Of a stretch of 64,000 bases of DNA, positions 49,450 to 57,982 are shown piece after piece. The position numbers and the translations under genes are program-made. This DNA is from Oscillospiraceae bacterium (lineage in GTDB: Bacteria > Bacillota > Clostridia > Oscillospirales > Ruminococcaceae), in assembly GCA_021201235.1 (NCBI GenBank), contig JAJQFI010000024.1, positions 1 to 64,000 of the forward strand, in the 5' to 3' direction. Each line of letters opens with the position of its first letter. Position 1 is the first letter of the stretch. Below the pieces are notes generated by a model, which was not told the DNA's origin, did not search any database, and saw only the letters and a list, made by a program, of their open reading frames with translations.

Positions 49450-51051
49450 ATGCGTAAATTATCAAAGGCTCTTTCACTTGTACTGGCTGTGGCATTATCT
49501 TCGTCTTCTCTATGTATAAATGCTTTTGCGGAAACCTTCGTCGCGATAGATATGGACTCAACTTATCAGACAATCGATGGCTTCGGTGCATCCTACACCT
49601 GGTACAGCGACTGGCTCGTGAACAACGAAAACGCTGAGACTGCATACGACTGGATCTTCAATGACGCTGAATTCAACATTCTGAGATTCAGAGACCTGAA
49701 TCACGTCGGTGATGAATATCAGAGTGCCTTGGATGGCTACGAAACCTATTATGCTTTCTATTCTGCAGCCCTGGAACGCGGAATCGAGCCGATAGTTCTT
49801 GTTACAAGCTGGGGACAGTATGACCGTGACCTCGATTTTGTGGCTTTCACCGAGCTTGATGACAACGGCTATACATATTACACTCTTGCCAAAAACGAAA
49901 ACGGCGAATATATATATGACGAATTGGCTCAGTTTTGCGTTGAATCGGTTCAGCTCTTCTTTGACGCCGGAATTCCCGTTGACTACTTCTCGATTTCAAA
50001 CGAAACCGAGTTGCAAGGTTTACAGATAGACGAAAACGGCAATGCAAGAGACGAAGCCGGGTTCTACTTCGGTGCTGACGAAGACGAGTACCACTGTGCC
50101 TATTGGAAGGCTCATCTCGCAGTTTACGAAGCGTTTCAGGAAGCATTCGGAGAATATGCCCCAAGCATAACCGGTGCCGAGGTAATGGCTGACACCGCAT
50201 CAAGACTCGAAGCGTATATCTCGCCTCTTATCGAAAACGGAGGTGCCGATACCTTTGAAGTCATAGCGCACCATCTCTACGGAAGTGACAATACCAAATC
50301 TTCATATTTCGCAGTTGCAGATCTCTACTATGGCGACTATACTCTCTGGCAGACCGAATGGTATTACAACGAATACATAAACCATGCAGAAAAGATGGCT
50401 AACGAGTTTATCTACGAAGGAATCAGTGCTTATCTTTACTGGAACGGCGTCTGGATTGCAGACACAGGTAACTGTCTTATCGAAATAGACAGCTCAAGTG
50501 AGAATGCTTCTATCTCGAGAAACGGCAATCATTACATAATGATGCACTTTTCAAAGTACGTCAAAAACGGCTATAAGCGTGTTGACGTAGGGAATGACTC
50601 GGGCTCAACAATAGTTGCGTTCAAGGCACCTGACGACTCAAGGCTTGTAATTATAGTCGTAAACAACACCGACGACGATGATGAAATTACTTTTGATTTA
50701 GGCGATGCCACAGTGATCGATTCGTTTGGTTACCAGACGATAGGTAACGAAAACAGATTCAAATATTCCTACTGGAACGAGGTTTCCTATTCAGAAGTAC
50801 GAAACTACATTCCGGCACAAAGCGTAACAACATTCGTTATCGACATGCCCGCAAATCCCGACTATGTTGAAGTGACCGTTGAAAAAGAAGCAAATCCATT
50901 TGTTAAAACGCCATCAAGCAACGATATTGATGTCTGGTCGATAGTAGTAATTGCGTGTGGAATAGTTGCGGTTGTTGTAATAGCTATAGTCCTTATAGTT
51001 CCGACAAAGAAAAAGAAGTCTTCCACTGAAGACACCAACACTCAGGAATAA
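49450..51051 (+). CDS. GH30-like glycoside hydrolase, secreted and C-terminally membrane-anchored
   Basis: Signal peptide; TIDGFGASYTW; acid/base candidate SISNETE; nucleophile candidate LWQTEWYY; C-terminal TM followed by TKKKKSS. Confidence 0.8.
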   Translation: MRKLSKALSLVLAVALSSSSLCINAFAETFVAIDMDSTYQTIDGFGASYTWYSDWLVNNENAETAYDWIFNDAEFNILRFRDLNHVGDEYQSALDGYETYYAFYSAALERGIEPIVLVTSWGQYDRDLDFVAFTELDDNGYTYYTLAKNENGEYIYDELAQFCVESVQLFFDAGIPVDYFSISNETELQGLQIDENGNARDEAGFYFGADEDEYHCAYWKAHLAVYEAFQEAFGEYAPSITGAEVMADTASRLEAYISPLIENGGADTFEVIAHHLYGSDNTKSSYFAVADLYYGDYTLWQTEWYYNEYINHAEKMANEFIYEGISAYLYWNGVWIADTGNCLIEIDSSSENASISRNGNHYIMMHFSKYVKNGYKRVDVGNDSGSTIVAFKAPDDSRLVIIVVNNTDDDDEITFDLGDATVIDSFGYQTIGNENRFKYSYWNEVSYSEVRNYIPAQSVTTFVIDMPANPDYVEVTVEKEANPFVKTPSSNDIDVWSIVVIACGIVAVVVIAIVLIVPTKKKKSSTEDTNTQE

Positions 51052-51057
51052 CCTCAC

Positions 51058-51095
51058 TAAATCAGTCGTCCAGAAAACGGCTGATTTTTTTGAAA
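51058..51095 (+). terminator. Rho-independent terminator
   Basis: aaatcagtcgtccagaaaacggctgattttttt. Confidence 0.75.
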
Positions 51096-51183
51096 AATTT
51101 TTTTATTTGGATGCAATAATTGGGGAAGCTGATGTGTATTAGTATTGAGAATGTGAAAAAGTCCTTGACAGTGCAACTCAATT

Positions 51184-51205
51184 ATTAAGATTTGATTAAG
51201 ATTTC
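51184..51205 (+). promoter_or_regulatory. Perfect 11-bp tandem repeat, OmpR/PhoB-type response regulator box candidate
   Basis: ATTAAGATTTG|ATTAAGATTTC, ending 10 bp before the -35 element. Confidence 0.6.
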
Positions 51206-51215
51206 TCCGTAAATC

Positions 51216-51244
51216 TTGAAATTGAGCGGAAAATAACCTATAAT
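51216..51244 (+). promoter_or_regulatory. Promoter of the MacB-like operon
   Basis: TTGAAA-N17-TATAAT. Confidence 0.7.
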
Positions 51245-51279
51245 GTTTACAGCACAGGGAAGAAAGGAAGGAATAGTGG

Positions 51280-52158
51280 ATGGACGACGGATTAAACTTC
51301 AACCTGCGTGAAGTATCAACAAATACTCCCGACAAGATTGCCGAGCTGGCAATCAGACATACGCAAGCGAAAGATACAGCCGATATTCCTGCGGAAAACG
51401 AATCCAAAAAGCCGGCAATAATAATTCAGGATTTATCAAAGGTTTTCGTAATCGGAAAAGAAAAAGTGAGAGCTTTATATAATGTAAACCTGACAATCTA
51501 TGAAGACGAAATTGTCTGCCTTCTGGGAACGTCCGGCTCCGGAAAATCGACGCTTCTGAACCTGATGGCGGGACTCGAGAAACCCACAAAGGGTTCGGTC
51601 ACCATCTTCGGCGAACGAGTGGACAAGATGAGTGAGCGAAAACTTGCAGTGTTCCGACAAAAGAACATGGGCTTTGTCTTTCAGTCATACAATCTTCTCC
51701 CGACTCAGAACGCCATAGACAATGTCAGTATGCCTTTGGCATTTGCGGGGGTCAAACGTAAAGACAGGACCAAGCGTGCCAAAGAAATGCTTCGGCTCGT
51801 TGGACTGGGGAAGAGAATGAAGCACAAACCGACGCAGATGTCCGGCGGTCAGCAACAGAGAGTGGGCATAGCGAGGGCGTTTGTAGCGAAGCCAAAGATA
51901 GTCTTTGCCGACGAACCCACGGGAAACCTCGACACAAGGACCACAATCGAAGTAATGGAAATGATGGTCTCTATGTCAAGAGAGAACCACCAGACTTTGG
52001 TCATAGTAACCCACGACGTCGAAATTGCGGCGTATGCCGATAAAATCTACCACATCACCGACGGAGTAATCTCCAACGTAGAAGATAACCGTTCAAAGCA
52101 AATTGCGGTCGGTTCCACTGAAGCCTCCGAAATAATCAAGGCTGCCGAGTCAGTATAA
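51280..52158 (+). CDS. ABC transporter ATP-binding protein (MacB/LolD type)
   Basis: LLGTSGSGKSTLLNLMAGLEKPTKG; QMSGGQQQRVGIARAF; VFADEPTGNLDTRT. Confidence 0.94.
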   Translation: MDDGLNFNLREVSTNTPDKIAELAIRHTQAKDTADIPAENESKKPAIIIQDLSKVFVIGKEKVRALYNVNLTIYEDEIVCLLGTSGSGKSTLLNLMAGLEKPTKGSVTIFGERVDKMSERKLAVFRQKNMGFVFQSYNLLPTQNAIDNVSMPLAFAGVKRKDRTKRAKEMLRLVGLGKRMKHKPTQMSGGQQQRVGIARAFVAKPKIVFADEPTGNLDTRTTIEVMEMMVSMSRENHQTLVIVTHDVEIAAYADKIYHITDGVISNVEDNRSKQIAVGSTEASEIIKAAESV

Positions 52159-52184
52159 AGTAAGCAAAGAAAGGACACTGAATC

Positions 52185-54047
52185 ATGAAAAAGATAATAA
52201 GCATTATGCTAAGCCTTTTGCTCGTAATGAGCATTCTTCCGTTGGAAGTTTTTGCGGATGAAGACGGTGAAGACAACACCACTGTCAATAACACTCCCAC
52301 AATCACCACTGCATACGGCGTAACCATCCAGAATCCCACAGTCAGCAGTCAGTCGATAAACGCCGGTGACACATTCACAATAGGATTTACTCTTTCGAGT
52401 AACGCTACTCTGAACTATGAATACACCTACGGTACATATAGCTACGCCACCTGGGATTCAACCGCTCAGGTAACAGCTTCCGTATCGGGAACCGGTTTCA
52501 GCTTCGAGGGATACCTTGCCGAGCAGGAGCTTCACAGCGGCTACAATTCCGTAACCGTTCTTTCCGACAGCTCCCTTGAATCTGGCAGATATCAGGTTAT
52601 GCTAACAGTAACCTGTACATCAAAATCAGGCTCGGTCGTTACCGATTCAAGAACCTTCAATATCGACGTTGAAGCCTCCGAGGTAACCCTCAACGAAGAT
52701 AACGACACGCCAAACTTCACCCTGACCGGCGCATCCATTCCTGAAGGCAAAGGCAAGTCGAATCTGTCAACCAAGCTTACATTAAGCTTCGAGAACAACA
52801 CCGGCTACACCGCAAATAACGTCAAAGTCGTTCTTTCAAGCCTCGGAGGTCTCGTTCTCAATACCTATACCGACACCGTAGATTGCGGAACCGTTGTCGG
52901 CGGAGATACTATCACCGCAACATTCCCGATAGTCTTCCCGGAATATCCGTCCGCTCAGCACACATTACAGGCAACGGTAACCTATACCGACACGAGCGGA
53001 AACGAGCACACTGAGAACTTCAATATCTACTTGAGAGCTACCGAAAAGTCAGAAGCAACCGAAGCAACGGGCGAGAAGTCTCTCGAGCCGAAGGTTATCG
53101 TTTCCGGCTATACCATTGATGTCGACACGGTCGAATCCGGCGAAGAGTTCACCCTCACATTCACTCTCAGAAATACCAGCCACGACAAGGCTATCAAGAA
53201 TATGACCGTCGATGTTGAGACCGCAAGCAGCAGTAATTCGACCACAAGCACCAATATCTTCTCAGCTATCGACGGAACAACTTCCTTCTACACAGAGGAA
53301 ATCCCTACCGACGGCGAGATGGTGTATTCCATCAAGCTCAAGACCAGTGCCACAGCCGGTGCGGGTACATATCCTATAACCATTCAATATGATTTCGAGT
53401 ATGACAACGGCACAAGCTACTCTGCAAGCAGTAACTCAATTACTATCAACCTGCAGGTCTCTCAGGCTATCAAATTTGAGCTTATGGAGTGGGATCCGCC
53501 GACGGAATGCTATGGCTCTCAGGGCTGCAGTATCTACTTCCAGTTCTTCAATAAGTCTAAGACTGCAATGTCCAGCCTCACAATCGGTGTCGGCGGAGAC
53601 TTCTACATGGCAACCGAATACTATGGCACCCTCAGCGCATCGAGCTATGACTATTTCAGCGGCATGATTTACCCGAATGACCCGGACGCAGTAGGGGAGA
53701 CCAAGACAGCAATCCTCACGTTCTCGTTTGAGGATGAATCGGGTGCGGAGCACACCCTTGAATACGAATTCGATGTCCTTATATGTGAAGAGCAGGAGAC
53801 AACCTACTTCGATGACTCAAGCTATATGGGCGATGATTACTATTTCGATGACGAGTTTGCTGTAGATGCAGATTCAAGCGACGTTTCAGAAAGCAGTCTC
53901 AGCACCGTTGCTAAGATTGCTATCGGCGTCGGAGCAGGAATAGTGGCAATCGTGATTATAGTTGTAGTAGTCGCTGTTATCAGAAACAAGAAAAAGAAGG
54001 CACTTCTTGACGGTCTTGATGATGACGATGACGACGATGATGAATAA
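52185..54047 (+). CDS. Secreted, C-terminally anchored beta-sandwich repeat protein (COG1361/NEW3/CARDB-like)
   Basis: Signal peptide; several Ig/CARDB-like repeats; C-terminal TM, KKKK, then LDGLDDDDDDDDE tail. Confidence 0.8.
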   Translation: MKKIISIMLSLLLVMSILPLEVFADEDGEDNTTVNNTPTITTAYGVTIQNPTVSSQSINAGDTFTIGFTLSSNATLNYEYTYGTYSYATWDSTAQVTASVSGTGFSFEGYLAEQELHSGYNSVTVLSDSSLESGRYQVMLTVTCTSKSGSVVTDSRTFNIDVEASEVTLNEDNDTPNFTLTGASIPEGKGKSNLSTKLTLSFENNTGYTANNVKVVLSSLGGLVLNTYTDTVDCGTVVGGDTITATFPIVFPEYPSAQHTLQATVTYTDTSGNEHTENFNIYLRATEKSEATEATGEKSLEPKVIVSGYTIDVDTVESGEEFTLTFTLRNTSHDKAIKNMTVDVETASSSNSTTSTNIFSAIDGTTSFYTEEIPTDGEMVYSIKLKTSATAGAGTYPITIQYDFEYDNGTSYSASSNSITINLQVSQAIKFELMEWDPPTECYGSQGCSIYFQFFNKSKTAMSSLTIGVGGDFYMATEYYGTLSASSYDYFSGMIYPNDPDAVGETKTAILTFSFEDESGAEHTLEYEFDVLICEEQETTYFDDSSYMGDDYYFDDEFAVDADSSDVSESSLSTVAKIAIGVGAGIVAIVIIVVVVAVIRNKKKKALLDGLDDDDDDDDE

Positions 54048-54081
54048 ATTCCGCTTTCCCTATAAGGAGGGATGACTGATT

Positions 54082-55494
54082 ATGAGAAAAACGGATATCG
54101 TAAGATTTGCCCTTTCCAACTTCTTAAGACGTAAAGCCAGAAGTATGCTCACCGTCCTCGGGGTTGTAATTGGCACGGCGGCAGTCGTTATAATGCTTTC
54201 GATAGGCATTGGCATGAATAAGGGCTTCGAAGACCAGATAAGCTCCTATTCAAACCTTAAACAGATAACAATCTATTCCTATGGTGGCTCGTACCAATAT
54301 GACGAAGACAGCGGTACATACGTCTATACGGAATCGAACGTAGTTCTTGACAACATCGCCATCGAAGAAATAAGCGAAATAGACCATGTCCAGACAGTTT
54401 CACCATATCTCTACTATTGGGGCTACCTGATTATGGACAACACCGAGAAATGCTCCTCAATGTCGATTATAGGCATAGACCCAGCTTCAATGGCGGACAT
54501 GGGCTATGAAATACTCTACGGCAGACTTCTTGATGAGAGCGATATCGGCACTACCAACTTCGTGATGACCTATGCTATGCCTTTCTACTTCTATACAATG
54601 CGAGAGGAAGACGAGATATGGTGGAAAACAATTACTGAAGACGATGAATTGCCTTTCAATCCTGTAGGCAGTAATCACACATACCAGTTTACATGGTATT
54701 GGTCATATGGCGAAAGTGCTGTTGATACTTCAAGACCAAAGATTGAACTGATTGAAGCTAATTGTGTTGGAATACTTGTATCAGATGGTAATGGCGACTA
54801 TGATTCTGACATTTATATGGACGTAGGAGGAGTCTTTGCTCTCACCGATGAATTTGAAGAAAATCAAGCTAAGTATTACGGCTATGATTATACTCCTGAA
54901 GACAGGGAAAGCACCGAAGGCAACCGCCAGAATATCTACGATCAGGCAATAGTTCTTGTCGAAGACTCAAAGTATGTTCAGGGCGTGGAAGCCAAGCTCA
55001 ATGAGATGGGCTATGAGACCTATTCTTCGATGGAATACCTGACCCAGCTTCAGGATCAGACTAAGTTCTTAAGAGCTATTTTAGGTGCTATCGGCGTCGT
55101 AGCGTTCATTGTAGCGGCTATCAGTATCGCCAACACGATGGTAATGTCCATCTACGAAAGAACCAGAGAGATAGGCATTATGAAGGTTCTCGGGTGCAAG
55201 CTTTCGGATATAAGAAGCATGTTCCTGATTGAAGCCGGCATAATCGGCGCTGTCGGAGGAGTTTTAGGCGTAATATTCAGCTATGGAGCCTCAGCGGCTG
55301 TAAACTACTTGGCGAGCGCAGGCGGAATGTCGATGCTCGGAATTGACGCTTCCACTTCGGCACTTTCTGTTATCCCACCGTGGCTTGACGGTGTTGCAGT
55401 GCTCCTGGCAATCGCAGTAGGTATAGTCTCGGGACTTTATCCCGCAATCAGAGCGACCCGACTTTCGGCACTCGAAGCCATCAAGAACGAATAA
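54082..55494 (+). CDS. MacB-type ABC transporter permease
   Basis: ALSNFLRRKARSMLTVLGVVIGTAAVVIMLSIGIG; ISIANTMVMSIYERTREIGIMKVLGCKLSDIRSMFLIEA. Confidence 0.93.
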   Translation: MRKTDIVRFALSNFLRRKARSMLTVLGVVIGTAAVVIMLSIGIGMNKGFEDQISSYSNLKQITIYSYGGSYQYDEDSGTYVYTESNVVLDNIAIEEISEIDHVQTVSPYLYYWGYLIMDNTEKCSSMSIIGIDPASMADMGYEILYGRLLDESDIGTTNFVMTYAMPFYFYTMREEDEIWWKTITEDDELPFNPVGSNHTYQFTWYWSYGESAVDTSRPKIELIEANCVGILVSDGNGDYDSDIYMDVGGVFALTDEFEENQAKYYGYDYTPEDRESTEGNRQNIYDQAIVLVEDSKYVQGVEAKLNEMGYETYSSMEYLTQLQDQTKFLRAILGAIGVVAFIVAAISIANTMVMSIYERTREIGIMKVLGCKLSDIRSMFLIEAGIIGAVGGVLGVIFSYGASAAVNYLASAGGMSMLGIDASTSALSVIPPWLDGVAVLLAIAVGIVSGLYPAIRATRLSALEAIKNE

Positions 55495-55597
55495 TTTTTG
55501 CCAGTCAGAGTCAGTACCTCTATCCATATATGTTTGCCGCACGGGGCTATCCACTCCGTGCGGCAATCTATTTCCAGTGTTTTTTGTAAAAAAGAGA

Positions 55598-55626
55598 TTG
55601 AAAACCTACTGAATATATGTTATTAT
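55598..55626 (+). promoter_or_regulatory. rrf2 promoter with embedded ACCTAC half-site
   Basis: TTGAAA-N17-TATTAT; AAAACCTAC inside the -35/spacer. Confidence 0.55.
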
Positions 55627-55657
55627 TAGAGTATCGAAGATATAGGTGGTACCGACT

Positions 55658-56077
55658 ATGAAAATATCGACAAAAGGCAGATACGCTCTTCGGATGCTCG
55701 TTGACCTCGCCGAGAATCAGGGCGACGGCTATGTTTCCCTCAAAGACATTGCCGAAAGGCAGAATATCTCAAAAAAATATCTCGAGCAGATTGTCCCCGC
55801 ATTTAACGGCGCAGATGTACTCAGAACCAACAGAGGATATCAGGGCGGCTACAGACTTTCCCAGACTCCAGACAAATATACGGTAGGGGAGATTTTAAGG
55901 CTAACCGAGGGCAGCCTCGCCCCCGTTTCCTGCCTCGAATGCGACCCGGTAGAGTGCAAGCGCAAAGATATCTGCCCAACTCTCCCTGTCTGGCAGGGAT
56001 TATACAAAGCAATTACCGACTATCTTGACGGTATAACGCTACAGGATATCATGAATAACGAAAACCGCCTGCCGTAA
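55658..56077 (+). CDS. Rrf2-family transcriptional regulator (IscR/CymR-like)
   Basis: MKISTKGRYALRMLVDLAEN; ISKKYLEQIVPAF; GGYRLSQTPDKYTVGEILR; CLECDPVECKRKDICPTLPVW. Confidence 0.94.
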   Translation: MKISTKGRYALRMLVDLAENQGDGYVSLKDIAERQNISKKYLEQIVPAFNGADVLRTNRGYQGGYRLSQTPDKYTVGEILRLTEGSLAPVSCLECDPVECKRKDICPTLPVWQGLYKAITDYLDGITLQDIMNNENRLP

Positions 56078-56096
56078 TCCAGCAGACGGTTTTTGA
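56061..56096. terminator. Terminator between convergent rrf2 and cysK
   Basis: aaaaccgcctgccgtaatccagcagacggtttttg. Confidence 0.65.
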
Positions 56097-56097
56097 T

Positions 56098-57027
56098 TTA
56101 TTCTGCAAACATCGGAGTTGACAGATATCTGTCGCCGGTGTCGGGGAGAAGCGCAACGATTACTTTTCCTTCGTTTTCGGGACGCTTTGCAAGAATTGAA
56201 GCGGCATAAACTGCGGCTCCCGAGGTGATTCCGACCAAGAGTCCTTCCGATCTTGCGAGTTTCCTGCCTGTGTCGAATGCTTCTTCATCCTTGATGGTAA
56301 TAATCTCGTCGTATATGCTTGTGTCAAGGGTATCGGGAACGAATCCTGCACCGATTCCCTGAAGCTTGTGTGAGCCAGCAACACCTGTTGACAAAACAGG
56401 AGAGCCAGCCGGCTCAACGGCAACAATTTTAACATCCGGATTCCTGCTCTTAAGATACTTTCCTACACCGCTGATTGTTCCGCCTGTGCCGACACCGGCG
56501 ACGAAAATATCAACCTTGCCGTCAGTATCGTTCCAGATTTCCGGACCTGTGGTCTCAAAGTGAGCCTTTGGGTTGGCGGGATTCACAAACTGACCGGGAA
56601 TAAAGCTGTCGGGAATAGTTTCAGCAAGATCATTTGCCTTCGCAATAGCACCTTTCATGCCCTTGGAGCCTTCTGTCAACACGAGCTCTGCACCGTAAGC
56701 TTTCAAGAGATTTCTTCTCTCAACGCTCATCGTCTCCGGCATAGTAAGAATGATTCTGTAGCCTTTGGATGCCGCAATCGCCGCCAGACCGATTCCGGTG
56801 TTGCCGCTGGTTGGCTCGATGATGACTGAACCTTCTTTCAAATCGCCGTTTGCCTCCGCGTCATCAATCATAGCCTTCGCGATTCTGTCCTTAACGCTTC
56901 CCGCAGGATTGAAATATTCAAGCTTTGCGAGAATATCAGCGTAGTATTTATCCGCCTTCAGGTAATTGTTGAGCCTGAGAAGGGGAGTACCGCCTACCAG
57001 GTCGGTTATTTTGTTGTATACAGTCAT
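56098..57027 (-). CDS. cysK: Cysteine synthase (O-acetylserine sulfhydrylase A)
   Basis: [51 protein letters not shown]. Confidence 0.95.
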   Translation of the reverse strand: MTVYNKITDLVGGTPLLRLNNYLKADKYYADILAKLEYFNPAGSVKDRIAKAMIDDAEANGDLKEGSVIIEPTSGNTGIGLAAIAASKGYRIILTMPETMSVERRNLLKAYGAELVLTEGSKGMKGAIAKANDLAETIPDSFIPGQFVNPANPKAHFETTGPEIWNDTDGKVDIFVAGVGTGGTISGVGKYLKSRNPDVKIVAVEPAGSPVLSTGVAGSHKLQGIGAGFVPDTLDTSIYDEIITIKDEEAFDTGRKLARSEGLLVGITSGAAVYAASILAKRPENEGKVIVALLPDTGDRYLSTPMFAE

Positions 57028-57062
57028 TGTATTATCCTCCTTAGAGTTTTTGCTGGATTAAA

Positions 57063-57111
57063 ACCTACCAGTATTGTAGGTAATTATATCATATACAGCT
57101 TTTGCTGTCAA
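57063..57111 (-). promoter_or_regulatory. cysK promoter with overlapping palindromic operator
   Basis: Minus strand TTGACA (57111-57106)-N17-TATAAT (57088-57083); palindrome ACCTAC-N7-GTAGGT at 57063-57081 just downstream of -10. Confidence 0.7.
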
Positions 57112-57268
57112 CATGTTTTTTAGAAAATCCGAAAAAATTTTTTACAACAAAAAAAACGGAAAGTGTGCCGCTTTCTTTTTCCATTTCATCACCTTCACAC
57201 AATACATTCATAAAAGACAAATCTAAATAAGATAAAATAGAATTGACAGAAAAATCAGGAGTGATACT

Positions 57269-57973
57269 ATGAGCTCATTTATTGAATTTGATAAAGTAAC
57301 AAAGATATATAAAACCGGCGACGTTGAAGTAAAAGCCTTGTCGGAAGCAAGCTTCACTATCGAAAAGGGGGAGGTCTGCGTAATAGTCGGAGAGTCGGGA
57401 GCAGGGAAGACAACACTTCTTAATATCCTCGGCGGAATGGACACTCTTACAAGCGGAAAAGTAATCATGGACGGTAACGACGTCGGCAGTCTCAAAAAAG
57501 ACGACCTCGTCAACTATCGCCGCCATGATATCGGCTTTGTGTTTCAGTTCTACAACCTGATACCGAATCTTACAGCACTTGAGAACGTCGAAATTGCGTC
57601 TCAGCTCTGCAAAGACCCGATTCCTGCAAAGGAAGCCTTGACGGCTGTCGGGCTTTCCCACAGACTCGAGAACTTCCCAGCACAGCTCTCCGGCGGAGAA
57701 CAGCAGAGAGTTTCTATAGCCCGAGCACTTGCCAAAAAGCCGAAGCTACTACTATGTGATGAGCCTACCGGTGCCCTTGATTATGAGACAGGTAAATCCA
57801 TCCTAAAACTCTTGCAGGACTGCTGTCGTAATGACGGCATGACAGTTGTCATCATAACGCATAACTCTGCTCTATCAGCAATGGCGGACAGAATTATCCG
57901 TGTCAAGAGCGGAACCATTCATTCGGTTAAGCTGAACGACCATGTCGTTCCCGTCGAGAATATTGAGTGGTGA
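57269..57973 (+). CDS. ABC transporter ATP-binding protein (MacB/LolD type)
   Basis: [48 protein letters not shown]. Confidence 0.94.
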   Translation: MSSFIEFDKVTKIYKTGDVEVKALSEASFTIEKGEVCVIVGESGAGKTTLLNILGGMDTLTSGKVIMDGNDVGSLKKDDLVNYRRHDIGFVFQFYNLIPNLTALENVEIASQLCKDPIPAKEALTAVGLSHRLENFPAQLSGGEQQRVSIARALAKKPKLLLCDEPTGALDYETGKSILKLLQDCCRNDGMTVVIITHNSALSAMADRIIRVKSGTIHSVKLNDHVVPVENIEW

Positions 57974-57982
57974 CAGACCGAT

